Below are positions 8,777 through 17,218 of a stretch of 64,000 nt of DNA, in pieces (the stretch's first letter is position 1; each line of letters begins with the position of its first letter). The notes beneath the pieces were generated by a model. That model made no database searches. It saw nothing but the letters and a program-made list of their open reading frames with translations, and was not told the origin of the DNA. The position numbers and the translations under genes were made by a program. The stretch spans positions 1 through 64,000 of the forward strand of contig JAUZNX010000004.1 of assembly GCA_030706745.1 (NCBI GenBank), given 5' to 3'. Origin of the DNA: Bacteroidota bacterium (GTDB lineage: Bacteria; Bacteroidota; Ignavibacteria; Palsa-1295).

Positions 8777-10210
8777 TCATTTCAACCGCCAAGTCGTCCC
8801 CTCTTTGTTATCTTCGAGAATGATGCCGGCAGCGTCCAACTCGTTTCGAATCGCATCGCTCGCTGCAAAGTCGCGCCGGGCGCGGGCGTCTTTGCGCTGG
8901 CGAATCAGGAGTTGGATAACGCTGTCGAACTTATCGGACAAATCAGAATGACCGGAGGTGTTGGTTGGAAGAATGCCGAGGACATCACCAGCAAGTGCTT
9001 TCCAAATCTGATGCAGTTTGGAGAGCGCATCCTTCGCGCCGGACGTCAGCGCGTTATTCGTTTCCGTCGCAAGCTCATAAATAACGGCAATTGCCTTGGC
9101 CGTGTTGAAGTCATCATCCATCGCCTCGATAAATTGCCGAACGATCGGATGATTTCGATCCAGCGATGCAATTTCAGTTGGCTCCGTCGCTTCAGCAAGC
9201 CTTCCATAGCTTCCGAGAAGTTTTTGGTAGCCTGCATCTGCCGAAGCTATCGCCGCGGGCACGAACTCCGTCGTCCCGCGATAGTGTGACTGCAGAATTG
9301 TGAACCGCAATGAGAGCGGATCGTATTGCTTGTAGAGATCGCGCAAGTACGCCGAATTTCCCAGCGACTTGCCCATCTTTACGCCGCCGGTCGTCACCAT
9401 GTTATTGTGCATCCAATAGCGGACGAACGGCTTACCATTCGCGCATTCGGATTGGGCGATCTCGCACTCGTTGTGCGGAAAAGAATTTTCGAGTCCGGCG
9501 CCATGAATATCGAATGTCTCACCGAGGTACTTCATGGACATTGCGGAGCACTCGATATGCCAGCCCGGAAATCCTTCGCCCCAAGGCGATGGCCAGTGAA
9601 GGATATGACCCTTCTCGGCGCGCTTCCACAGTGCGAAGTCATTGGGCGAGCGCTTGTCGGTCCGGGCCTCGACTCTCCCGCTCGATTCCTGGTCTTCGGT
9701 CTTGCGGCCGGAGAGCTTGCCGTATTCTTTGTCCTTCGCGACATCGAAATAGACGTTGCCCTCCACCTCGTATGCAAAACCTTTTGCGATCAACTCCTTG
9801 ACCATCTCGATCTGCTCGATGATGTGGCCGGTGGCGCGCGGCGCGATGTCGGGACGCTGCACGTTCAGTGCATCCATGTCCTCGTAGTATCGCCGCGTGT
9901 AATACTCGGCGATCTCCATCGGATGCTTTTTCTCCTTGCGGCTTTGGACTTCGAGTTTGTCTTCGCCGGAGACATCATCGTTATCGGTCATGTGGCCGAC
10001 ATCGGTGATGTTCTGCACGTAGGTTACATCATATCCCAGGAATTCGAGATAACGATGAACGATGTCGGCCGTGATATACGCCTTCGCATGTCCGACATGA
10101 GCATCCCCATAGACCGTCGGCCCGCAAAAGTACATGCCGACGTGCCCCTCGCGCAATGGCACGAAGCGTTCTTTCTTGCGAGAGAGCGTATTGTATATTT
10201 CGAGGGGCAT
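8777..10210 (-). CDS. cysS: cysteine--tRNA ligase
   Basis: 477 aa, normal length for class I CysRS. The HIGH motif is HVGH (38-41), the zinc ligand Cys29 is in YFCGPT, further zinc-site residues are in GWHIECSAM and HNECEIAQ, and KMSKS is represented by KMGKS. The product charges tRNA-Cys in the cytoplasm. It starts 5 nt after the tig stop, so it is probably co-transcribed with trigger factor. Confidence 0.97.
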   Translation of the reverse strand: MPLEIYNTLSRKKERFVPLREGHVGMYFCGPTVYGDAHVGHAKAYITADIVHRYLEFLGYDVTYVQNITDVGHMTDNDDVSGEDKLEVQSRKEKKHPMEIAEYYTRRYYEDMDALNVQRPDIAPRATGHIIEQIEMVKELIAKGFAYEVEGNVYFDVAKDKEYGKLSGRKTEDQESSGRVEARTDKRSPNDFALWKRAEKGHILHWPSPWGEGFPGWHIECSAMSMKYLGETFDIHGAGLENSFPHNECEIAQSECANGKPFVRYWMHNNMVTTGGVKMGKSLGNSAYLRDLYKQYDPLSLRFTILQSHYRGTTEFVPAAIASADAGYQKLLGSYGRLAEATEPTEIASLDRNHPIVRQFIEAMDDDFNTAKAIAVIYELATETNNALTSGAKDALSKLHQIWKALAGDVLGILPTNTSGHSDLSDKFDSVIQLLIRQRKDARARRDFAASDAIRNELDAAGIILEDNKEGTTWRLK

Positions 10211-10215
10211 TCCGT

Positions 10216-11502
10216 TTATGCGGCTACTTCTACCGGCTTCTCCACAAGCTTCACCATCTCACGCAGTCGATTGCCGAGTTTATCGCTGACGATGCGGTTT
10301 TTGATCGAGTCCTGTTTATGATAATACTTAAGCAGATTCTCTTTTGGCAGGCCGTACTTGGCGGCTTCTTCCTCCGCAAGCTTTTCAAAGTCTTCGTCAG
10401 TTGCTTCGATCGCTTCGGACTCGACCAGTTTATCGCGCAGTAACACCCATTTGCCGCGCGCCTCGGCAATGGGACGATTTCGCTCGCGGAATTCCTCCTC
10501 GTCAATGCCATAATTCGGCGGGAAATTGCGCTGAACGTTCATCTGCTGCCGCTCTTCGAGCATCTGATCGAGAATGGCACGCACGATGGTCAGGGGCACT
10601 TCGAACTGATGCAGCTCGAGCATCTTCGCAACAATGCGTTCCTCCACGTCTTCTTTTGCGGCGCGGTCGCGGGCTTCCGTGAGTTCTTTGCGGACATCCT
10701 GACGAAGTTCCAACTCAGTGGCAGCCTTGCCACCCGATAGGTCCTTAATCAAGTCTTCGGTTAGCTCGGGCAACTCCACGCGCTCCGCGCCAAGGATCGT
10801 AATTTCCGCAGGCTCCGGAGTGTGATCGTGCGGGCCGCTATGATCGCGGTGCTGGGTCGGCAAATCGATCGTCAGCGTCTCGCCAACTTCTTTGCCAATG
10901 AGCGCCTGCTTTAGCTCTGGCAAAATATCGTGCTCGGCGAGATAGATTTCATCTTCCGAGGCCGAGCGCGGTTGGCCTTCTGCAGCATTGACCATCATGA
11001 AGCTCAGCTTCGCGATTGTCTGCTCTGTCTCGATCTTGGCGACGGGAATCCGCTCGGCACGCCGGAAACGGAGTCGATCGATAGCGCGCGTCACATCCTC
11101 ATCGCCCACGGGATACTCGCGGGTTTCGATTTCGATGCCACTCATATCCTGCAATTCGATCGTTGGTGCGATCTCGTACATGATATGAAAATGCGCGCCT
11201 TCACCGGCATGCCGATGCAAATCGGTCATGACGGGCGCGCCGATGGGTTCGATCTTGAGTTCTTCGACCGCCTCGCGAAATTTCTCCTGTGCCAGACGCT
11301 CGAGCGCATCACCTTCGATGGCATCGCCGTGCAATTTCTTCACCATGCTGATCGGCGCTTTGCCAGGACGAAATCCCGGCAGTGCCACGCGCGATCGCAT
11401 AGTCTTGTAGGCTTCGTCGAAGGCTGTTTGAAGTTCAGCCTCATCGACGGTGATCTCAAGCTCGCGCTGAATCGCCGAGCGCTCGTGTATAGTAGTTGTC
11501 AA
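10216..11502 (-). CDS. tig: trigger factor
   Basis: 428 aa ribosome-associated chaperone. The N-terminal ribosome-binding domain carries the signature GFRPGKAP (43-50). A PPIase-like middle domain and a helical C-terminal domain follow. The start codon is TTG (11500-11502). The PPIase region carries a His-rich segment (HRDHSGPHDHTPEP) where most trigger factors have none. tig is paired with cysS rather than the usual clpP/clpX. It binds nascent chains at the ribosome exit. Confidence 0.95.
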   Translation of the reverse strand: MTTTIHERSAIQRELEITVDEAELQTAFDEAYKTMRSRVALPGFRPGKAPISMVKKLHGDAIEGDALERLAQEKFREAVEELKIEPIGAPVMTDLHRHAGEGAHFHIMYEIAPTIELQDMSGIEIETREYPVGDEDVTRAIDRLRFRRAERIPVAKIETEQTIAKLSFMMVNAAEGQPRSASEDEIYLAEHDILPELKQALIGKEVGETLTIDLPTQHRDHSGPHDHTPEPAEITILGAERVELPELTEDLIKDLSGGKAATELELRQDVRKELTEARDRAAKEDVEERIVAKMLELHQFEVPLTIVRAILDQMLEERQQMNVQRNFPPNYGIDEEEFRERNRPIAEARGKWVLLRDKLVESEAIEATDEDFEKLAEEEAAKYGLPKENLLKYYHKQDSIKNRIVSDKLGNRLREMVKLVEKPVEVAA

Positions 11503-11522
11503 TATCGTAGTTGATCGAAAAA

Positions 11523-11615
11523 AGTGGATAGAGGATAGTTGATAGTGGATAGTTAATGGTGGATAGTGGTAGCACGGTGTGCGAAGGCTTTATCCATTCT
11601 CCACTATCAACTATC
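11523..11615. repeat. GGATAGTTGATAGTGG simple repeat with inverted arm
   Basis: Positions 11523-11575 are a degenerate tandem of GGATAGT/TGATAGT units. GATAGTTGATAGTGGA (11534-11549) is exactly complementary to 11600-11615, giving a 16-bp stem. The right arm overlaps the last codons and the stop (TGA) of the four-helix-bundle gene. Confidence 0.85.
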
Positions 11616-11969
11616 TTTGGGTCCGGCTTTCGCGGTTTTGATGGAGGCAGTAAGCATTTTGAGCAATTCTTCGCAGTCCGTTAGCAGAGAAGTGGCTTCC
11701 ACAGCGGTTAGCACATCTCCTTCCTTAAAAAGTCGAATCCAATAATGTGTTTCAAACGCCTCTTTGTGGGCGATGCTGAGCTTGTGGATGAAATCGGCTC
11801 GCGATTCCGCCTGTGAAGCCTCTTCGACGTTCGCGCCAATAGAAGTCCCGGAGCGGTAGAGTTGCTTCGAAAGCGTGTATTCCTTCCTCACTTCTACAAA
11901 GTGCTTGTGAAGCTTCAGAATTCTCACTGCGAACTTAAACGATTTGTCTCTTAGTACGCTCGCCGACAT
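11607..11969 (-). CDS. four-helix bundle protein (S23/IVS-encoded family)
   Basis: About 120 aa from the ATG at 11969; an in-frame TTG lies 12 nt upstream. The characteristic pattern is DKSFKFAVRILKLHKHF..., then LSKQLYRSGTSIGANVEEAS, then FIHKLSIAHKEAFETHYWIRL, as in the family first found in 23S rRNA intervening sequences and related to the Avd proteins of diversity-generating retroelements. Molecular function is unknown; family members form homo-oligomeric helical bundles. There is no rRNA or reverse transcriptase in the window. The gene is bracketed by inverted GGATAGT/ACTATCC repeats (11523-11615 and 11997-12043). The last residues (KDS-stop) are encoded by the repeat. It may be a small mobile cassette. 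Confidence 0.85.
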   Translation of the reverse strand: MSASVLRDKSFKFAVRILKLHKHFVEVRKEYTLSKQLYRSGTSIGANVEEASQAESRADFIHKLSIAHKEAFETHYWIRLFKEGDVLTAVEATSLLTDCEELLKMLTASIKTAKAGPKDS

Positions 11970-11996
11970 GGCCGCCCTCAAAATACTTCCAATGAT

Positions 11997-12043
11997 TACT
12001 ATCCACTATCATCTATCCACTATCATCTATCCACTATCCACTA
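11997..12043. repeat. CCACTATCATCTAT tandem repeat
   Basis: About four copies of an ACTATCCACTATCATCT-type unit lie immediately between the four-helix-bundle gene and tRNA-Leu. The unit is the complement of the repeat at 11523-11575, so the two repeat blocks flank the gene in inverted orientation. Confidence 0.85.
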
Positions 12044-12048
12044 GGTGG

Positions 12049-12133
12049 TGGTGCCGGAGACAGGACTTGAACCTGCACATCTTGCGATACGAGATCCTAA
12101 GTCTCGCGCGTCTGCCAATTTCGCCACTCCGGC
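12049..12133 (-). tRNA. tRNA-Leu (UAG)
   Basis: The minus strand reads GCCGGAGTGGCGAAATTGGC and ends in TCTCCGGCACCA. The acceptor stem GCCGGAG pairs with CTCCGGC, the anticodon loop CTTAGGA gives anticodon UAG, a long class II variable arm is present, and the T-arm is GCAGG-TTCAAGT-CCTGT. The 3' CCA is encoded. It reads CUN leucine codons, mainly CUA. Confidence 0.95.
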
Positions 12134-12570
12134 TTCTGCCAATCCACTACGGTCGCCTCACGGCTTAGCGGGTTATCGACTCGATTTCATGACGAATCGC
12201 CTGCAACACAGCGAAAGGGGAGAGGGTTTTGCCGCTGTAGTATGGCCTTCAGGCCAGCGCTCGGGATTCTGCGGAAGTGAGGGTCGGTGAGTACAACTCG
12301 CCGGTACACCATCCAGCTGATAAAAAGTTGCAGAATTCATCTAAAATATGCGATGCCGGATGGGTCGAACCTCGTTATATTAGGTGGAGGGGGTTCTCTT
12401 CATCAATGACGAATTACGAATGACGAATTACGAAAATTGAAGCGGGAGCTGCATATTTGCAATGCGAAAAGTTGTAACTGTCCAAGCGACACCGTAAACT
12501 GCTTCATGAATAATTTCCCAAAACGTAATATAAAATAATTGGACGTGTCTGGAAGACAGCACGATTCAGG
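12134..12570. other. 437-nt intergenic region
   Basis: No supported gene. It contains a short GGCCTTCAGGCC palindrome near 12243 and a tandem of GAATTACGAATGAC units at 12405-12436, another member of the short-unit repeats seen across the window. It becomes AT-rich towards 12540. It probably includes the tRNA-Leu promoter on the minus strand, but no distinct promoter boxes could be assigned. Confidence 0.6.
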
Positions 12571-13146
12571 TCACGCTGGCTGCTCGGCGCGGAGGCGCTT
12601 CTGGAGTTCAAGGGCGACGTAATGGAAGATCACCGAGTGGACGCTTTCGGACGTACACATGTCATTAAGCGGGACGTGGACGGAAGACTGGGCGATCTGC
12701 TTGAGCTTGCCACCACCAAAGCCTGTTATACCGACCGTATGCATCCCATTGGCATTGGCCCATTCGATCGCATGGATGATATTGGGGCTATTGCCGGAGC
12801 CCGAAATGGCTATGAGGATGTCATTGGGGCGGGCCAGGGTGCGCAGTTGCTGCTCGAAGATTGTATGGTAGCCATCATCGTTGCCATACGCTGTCATGAG
12901 GGCGACGTTGTCCGTGAGCGAGAGTGCTCGGAGCCGCTTGGGCTGGTCCTTGGAGTAGAGGGTGCCTTTGGCAAGGTCATTCGCAAAGTGCGAGGCATTG
13001 GCAGCGCTGCCACCGTTGCCGATGACGAACACCGTGCGATCATGATCGTAGGCGTCCATAAGCAACTCGATGAATCGGGCGACTTCTGTGGAGTCGAGGG
13101 AACTGAGCGACTGATTGAAATAGCTGAGGTATTCTGGAAAGGTCAT
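12571..13146 (-). CDS. gmhA: phosphoheptose isomerase (SIS domain)
   Basis: 191 aa, single SIS domain: FVIGNGGSAANASHFANDLAKG near residues 40-61 and ISGSGNSPNIIHAIEWA near 113-129. It converts sedoheptulose 7-phosphate to glycero-manno-heptose 7-phosphate, the first step of nucleotide-heptose synthesis for surface polysaccharide. The heptose kinase and phosphatase genes at 13.5-15.1 kb make this assignment stronger than a generic SIS call. It is separated from them by a ~370-nt gap carrying a possible small plus-strand gene. Confidence 0.88.
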   Translation of the reverse strand: MTFPEYLSYFNQSLSSLDSTEVARFIELLMDAYDHDRTVFVIGNGGSAANASHFANDLAKGTLYSKDQPKRLRALSLTDNVALMTAYGNDDGYHTIFEQQLRTLARPNDILIAISGSGNSPNIIHAIEWANANGMHTVGITGFGGGKLKQIAQSSVHVPLNDMCTSESVHSVIFHYVALELQKRLRAEQPA

Positions 13147-13324
13147 GGGTGTAGGATTGGCAACAGGCTGGATGAGCTAAATCATCCCAATGCAAACTTC
13201 AGTGGAAAAAGGCCATACAGTACAGCTAAAGTTTCGCTGAATGTTTATATTTTAACGGATTCTCGGTGCGGTTTGGCCCTGGAGTTGAGGAATTACGGCT
13301 TAGTTAATAGACCAATCATTCAAT

Positions 13325-13495
13325 ATGGAACCGTCGAATACGAATTCTAACTGGGAGGCCTCTGACCGGGTGGAGCGAATTCTGCGAATTCAAAATGTTG
13401 CGACGCAACTCGCTTTATTGGTCATCCAGACCCGTCAGCGAAACGAAGAATCCGATGATCGCCGCGAAACGAACAACGATCGCGAGGCGGATTGA
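13325..13495 (+). CDS. possible small protein, 56 aa
   Basis: ATG at 13325 to TGA at 13493-13495. The predicted product has an amphipathic middle (VERILRIQNVATQLALLVIQ) and a strongly charged tail rich in Glu, Arg and Asp. It fills the gap between gmhA and the histidine phosphatase gene, which both lie on the minus strand. No family is recognised and no clear ribosome-binding site is seen. The call rests on its protein-like composition and position only. Confidence 0.35.
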   Translation: MEPSNTNSNWEASDRVERILRIQNVATQLALLVIQTRQRNEESDDRRETNNDREAD

Positions 13496-13516
13496 AAGAG
13501 GCTATGCGCCAAAGAT

Positions 13517-14155
13517 TTATGTGCCGGGAAGATTTTTGAGCTGCTCGCTTAGATGTGAGCGGTCACCGATTTGCTCGATGAGCGGACCATGCGCTCCAAA
13601 CTGAACAATACTCACCGAACCAACCGGGCATGCGAGACGATAACGAAATCGTCCGACATCAATGCCGATGAGTGCGCAGAGCGCGATTCGAATGGTGGCT
13701 TTATGTGAGACGATGAGGACCTTCCCATCCTGAAATGCATCTCGAATTTCCTGAATAACAGAGAGTGCGCGCCGAGAGACAGCAATGGCCGACTCGCCGT
13801 CAGTCGGTGGATACCACGCGGGATCGGCGATCCAACTCACGTGCTCATCATGATATGTTCGGTCAACTTCCTCGACCGATTTTCCTTCCCACGCTCCGTA
13901 ACCAATTTCGGTCAGATTGTCGCGTTGCTGCAACTGGATGCCGGAATTTGTAGTGATGATCTCGGCTGTCACCCGAGTTCGTTCGAGTGGCGAATGGTAG
14001 ATTGCTTTCCATGCAGTATCCTTGTAGAATTCCGCGAACTCGCGAGCCATTACCTGGCCCGGCTCGGTCAGCGGGATATCTGTTCCGGAGCCACAGAAGA
14101 GGTTCTCGCGGCTGGACGCTGTTTGACCGTGTCGCAAAAAATAAATCTGGAGCAT
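13517..14155 (-). CDS. histidine phosphatase family protein
   Basis: 212 aa, phosphoglycerate-mutase-like fold. The catalytic LRHGQT (R8-H9-G10) is at the N-terminus, HSPLERTRVTAE follows, and the second catalytic His is in VLIVSHKATIR. It directly follows the hddA-like kinase gene, whose stop codon abuts this start, so the two are co-translated. The context suggests it dephosphorylates a sugar phosphate, possibly the heptose 1,7-bisphosphate made by its neighbour, replacing the usual HAD phosphatase GmhB. That role is inference; alternatives are a general phosphomonoesterase or a cobalamin-type phosphatase. Confidence 0.85.
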   Translation of the reverse strand: MLQIYFLRHGQTASSRENLFCGSGTDIPLTEPGQVMAREFAEFYKDTAWKAIYHSPLERTRVTAEIITTNSGIQLQQRDNLTEIGYGAWEGKSVEEVDRTYHDEHVSWIADPAWYPPTDGESAIAVSRRALSVIQEIRDAFQDGKVLIVSHKATIRIALCALIGIDVGRFRYRLACPVGSVSIVQFGAHGPLIEQIGDRSHLSEQLKNLPGT

Positions 14156-15145
14156 CTACCACTGATAGCGTCGTTGATTGAAAATAATTGTCGCGCCAAA
14201 ATTATCGAGCATAAACGGCATCTGCCGGTATGTGGAAAGGGCGTCGCGGACTTTGGCTTGATTCTCCGGCTTGACATAGAGCAGCAAGAAGCCACCACCG
14301 CCAGCGCCGGCAAGCTTTCCTCCAAGCGCCCCGGCTTTCCGAGCGCGATCGTACATCTGATCGATTTCGGAAGTTGTTATTCCGCTTGCGAGTTGTTTTT
14401 TCAGCCTCCAATTTTCGTCGAGTACCTCGCCGATCTCATCGAATCGCTTAGCTCGAACAGCAATTTCGACCTTTTTGCCGAGTGCGTGGATCGCCTGCAG
14501 ACTTTGGCGATTGTCACCGGTTTTTTCCCGCTGCTCCGTCAAGATTGTCGATGCCTGCCTGGTGATGTTAGTGAAGAACAGCATGAAGTGCTGCCCGAGA
14601 TAGTGGCGCTCGCGCTCGGTGAGGTCCAGGCGCTCGGTCGTGACGCGTTCGGATCCATGAAACGTGATTCCACACAGTCCGCCGTGCGCCGCAATGTATT
14701 GGTCCTGTTTGCCGATTGGCTTCTTCAGAATTTCGATTTCGATCGCGCAGGCTTCTTCGGCCAGCTGATCGTGCGTGACTTGCCGGCCACGGAAAGTATA
14801 CATCGCGTTCAGCAACCCAACGGTCAAACTGCTCGAGGAGCCGAGTCCAGAACCCTCAGATGGAATATCCGCGAAGGTTGCAAGTTCGAAGCCATTCCGC
14901 AGGCCCGCAAAAAGTCCAGCTTCGCGAACGAGTTCATGCTGAATTTCGGAAATGTCATCGACGATTTCCTTGCGCGCGGCATAATTCAGATAGATCTTGT
15001 CGTCAAAGCGCTCCTTGATCAGCACATAGACATACTTATCGAGCGCGGTGGAAACCACGAACCCATCGGAGTCTTTGTAATAGGCTCGAAGGTCCGTACC
15101 GCCTCCGGCGAGGCTAATACGAAGCGGTGTTTGACTAATCAACAT
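14156..15145 (-). CDS. hddA: GHMP kinase, D-glycero-D-manno-heptose 7-phosphate kinase-like
   Basis: 329 aa. GHMP motifs: SQTPLRISLAGGGTDL at the N-terminus, the ATP loop PSEGSGLGSSSSLTVGLL near residues 93-110, KQDQYIAAHGG, and the C-terminal KLAGAGGGGFLLLYV. HddA-type kinases phosphorylate heptose 7-phosphate at the 1 position on the route to GDP- or ADP-heptose. The operon order is HIT protein, kinase, histidine phosphatase. Related fucose or arabinose kinases share the motifs, but gmhA nearby favours heptose. Confidence 0.85.
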   Translation of the reverse strand: MLISQTPLRISLAGGGTDLRAYYKDSDGFVVSTALDKYVYVLIKERFDDKIYLNYAARKEIVDDISEIQHELVREAGLFAGLRNGFELATFADIPSEGSGLGSSSSLTVGLLNAMYTFRGRQVTHDQLAEEACAIEIEILKKPIGKQDQYIAAHGGLCGITFHGSERVTTERLDLTERERHYLGQHFMLFFTNITRQASTILTEQREKTGDNRQSLQAIHALGKKVEIAVRAKRFDEIGEVLDENWRLKKQLASGITTSEIDQMYDRARKAGALGGKLAGAGGGGFLLLYVKPENQAKVRDALSTYRQMPFMLDNFGATIIFNQRRYQW

Positions 15146-15577
15146 TTAGGCAGGAGTCCTTTCTATTTCAGCACGAATCCTTCGGGCAATATCGGCCATC
15201 TCATGGTCCGGAATCTCCCGCAAGATTTTTGGATCGGGAAGTTCACCGTGGCCATCATCCTCGAACCTCGGGACAAGATGCACGTGCGCATGGGGAACAC
15301 CAATACCACCCGTATCTGCGATGACCCACTCCGTGTTGAATACCGTTTGGAGGGCCCTTGCAACTCGCCGGACCTTCATAAACAAGAACCCGATATCCGC
15401 CCGGTCCATATCCCACACCCAGCGAACATGGTGCTTCGGAATGAACTGTGTATGTCCGGGATTTAGAGGATATCGATCGAGAAAGCCGAGATATTCAGCG
15501 TCCTCATAAATGATCTCATGCGGATTCCGACCTGCGATAATATCGCAAAAGACGCAATCGGGGTCGGGGCTTGGCAT
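15146..15577 (-). CDS. HIT family protein
   Basis: About 143 aa from the ATG at 15577 (residues MPSPDPDCVFCDII). An in-frame ATG 54 nt upstream adds a non-family leader. Zinc-type CVFC at the start, then the histidine triad GVPHAHVHLVPR. HIT proteins hydrolyse or transfer nucleoside monophosphates from dinucleotides. Its stop abuts the heptose kinase start, so a role with nucleotide sugars is possible but not shown. Confidence 0.88.
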   Translation of the reverse strand: MPSPDPDCVFCDIIAGRNPHEIIYEDAEYLGFLDRYPLNPGHTQFIPKHHVRWVWDMDRADIGFLFMKVRRVARALQTVFNTEWVIADTGGIGVPHAHVHLVPRFEDDGHGELPDPKILREIPDHEMADIARRIRAEIERTPA

Positions 15578-15614
15578 AGCGGAGTGTGACAAATTGGTGT
15601 GCAAAAATACGCCA

Positions 15615-16634
15615 TTACGCTCGAACCGCACCAGAACGGTTCACGAGAATGACTTTCGAATCCGAATATGTTTCGCCAGTCACGAATGAAGCCGTCGAAA
15701 GTGCATCGGCATCCAGTCCGCATTTGGCGATGACTGTTGCGGATAATACGCGGTCCGCCGAGTGGCCAACGCGGGGATCCATGATATGCCCATACTTCTG
15801 CGCCTGAAAGACCACGTACGACATGTAATTACCACTGGTCGCAAGTGCCTCGTTGGAGATTCGGGTTCTGTATATGAGCTTCCTCGTGTCGCGCGGATCG
15901 GGTACGGCAACATCCCAACCATCGTGTCCGTGCGGCGCACCAAGTGCGAACATGTCGCCCGAGATGTCGATGAAGGCACGTTCAATTCCGGCATGCTTGA
16001 TGATGGCGATCATGGCATCGAGTGCATAACCAACTGCAATGCCACCCAAATCGATCTTGGCCCCTTCGTTACGCAGGCGTGCGGCAGGAGTGGTCTGTGT
16101 TGCGCGTAACTCGATTTGATTCGAACCGATCAGTCTAACTGCAGAGGCAATCGCGTCGGCGGAGGGGAGTTGCGTCAGGATATTCGAATTATTTCGAAAT
16201 CCCCATAACCGCATCAGAGGCTCAACGGTAACGTCAAATGCCTTATCGGTTATTTTTGAAACCTCAACGGATTTAGATAGAATAGATGAGACCTCTGATG
16301 AAATGCTGAGATACCGACCGCCAGCTTCTGCGTTGAGTTTCGAAATCTCGCTGGAGGCATCGAAAATGGTGAACAGTGCTTCGAGTCGCTTGAGCTCGTT
16401 AAATGCCTCGGTAATAACATGGTTCGCTTCCTCTTCACTCGCTGCGTAGACGCCCATGCGTGCTGTTGTGCCCATCGCAAGGATTGTATGCTCGTAATAT
16501 GCTGCACAGGCGTGATTCCGCGCGTCACTCATACTTAGCTTGCCGATACTCCTTGCCGCCGGAAGCATGACGAGAACTCCGCATGCTTGCGAAGCTCGTT
16601 TCAAGAATATTCGTCGCGTCAGTACTTCTTTCAT
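15615..16634 (-). CDS. apbE: ApbE-family FAD:protein FMN transferase
   Basis: About 339 aa from the ATG at 16634. A twin-arginine-type leader (RRIFLKRASQACG) predicts export. ApbE motifs include HTILAMGTTARMGVYA, the flavin-binding region KIDLGGIAVGYALD, DISGDMFALG and the C-terminal YGHIMDPRVGHSAD. It transfers FMN from FAD to a Ser/Thr of a periplasmic acceptor. The likely substrate, an FMN-binding domain protein, is encoded two genes upstream (17215-17757). The start overlaps the stop of the membrane-protein gene (ATGA), so it is co-translated. Confidence 0.92.
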   Translation of the reverse strand: MKEVLTRRIFLKRASQACGVLVMLPAARSIGKLSMSDARNHACAAYYEHTILAMGTTARMGVYAASEEEANHVITEAFNELKRLEALFTIFDASSEISKLNAEAGGRYLSISSEVSSILSKSVEVSKITDKAFDVTVEPLMRLWGFRNNSNILTQLPSADAIASAVRLIGSNQIELRATQTTPAARLRNEGAKIDLGGIAVGYALDAMIAIIKHAGIERAFIDISGDMFALGAPHGHDGWDVAVPDPRDTRKLIYRTRISNEALATSGNYMSYVVFQAQKYGHIMDPRVGHSADRVLSATVIAKCGLDADALSTASFVTGETYSDSKVILVNRSGAVRA

Positions 16635-17218
16635 CGAGTGCGCAATTCCCTGATGAGCGCAAGACATTGTCCGGCAAATGCAAGCGCCATGACGGTCCCG
16701 GAAAGCGAGACGAGCCAACTAAATGCCGGGTGCACATACCTCATCAACCAAAGCCCAGCAAATGTAATGAGGATTCCGATAAATGGCTCGAGGACAATTA
16801 ACTTCCGCAATTGACTATTGAGCGAATCGGTCATTAGTGTAATAAATCCGGACAGTGCGAAGATGAACGTCATCGTTAGGATGTGCGTGTGGATGATGTT
16901 CAGCATCTCGGCGAGCGATTTCTGATACTCGATTTCGCCGGTACCAGTTTTACTAGCTGATTGGATGGTCTGGGTCGTATCCTCGGCTTCTTCAGACGAA
17001 AGTTCAGATGATGGGGATGTATTGGAGGCAGAGGCTGCTTGCGATTCTGTCCCACGATAGCGTTCTTCGATACCTGCGGGGATCATGCGCGTCGTTTGAT
17101 AGACGTATGCCAGCGCATGGGCGTACCCGACACCAAGCACGAGCATAATCAGCGCAGCAAACAGTTGTGCTTCGCGCGGAAGATTCCGTAGCAATGGTAG
17201 CGAGCGGACTTCCCTCAT
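16631..17218 (-). CDS. four-TM membrane protein with conserved-looking histidines
   Basis: 195 aa. TM helices at about 17-40, 107-130, 138-160 and 167-188, with a Ser/Thr/Glu-rich loop (55-100) between the first two. Histidines sit at helix positions H34, H110, H112 and H163, which could ligate heme or bind quinone (inference only). No family is identified with certainty. It lies between the FMN-binding and ApbE genes with ATGA overlaps on both sides, so it is probably the membrane part of the same electron-transfer unit. Confidence 0.75.
   Translation of the reverse strand: MREVRSLPLLRNLPREAQLFAALIMLVLGVGYAHALAYVYQTTRMIPAGIEERYRGTESQAASASNTSPSSELSSEEAEDTTQTIQSASKTGTGEIEYQKSLAEMLNIIHTHILTMTFIFALSGFITLMTDSLNSQLRKLIVLEPFIGILITFAGLWLMRYVHPAFSWLVSLSGTVMALAFAGQCLALIRELRTR

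Noticed and set aside
9326-10321. 331-codon open frame on the plus strand
   Set aside because: Antisense to cysS and the 3' end of tig, both certain genes.
11607-11969. Diversity-generating retroelement accessory protein (Avd)
   Set aside because: The fold family is related, but there is no reverse transcriptase, template repeat or variable repeat nearby.
13841-15466. 541-codon open frame on the plus strand
   Set aside because: It is antisense to the histidine phosphatase, hddA-like kinase and HIT genes, which carry clear family motifs. The long frame follows from codon bias and has no recognisable domain.
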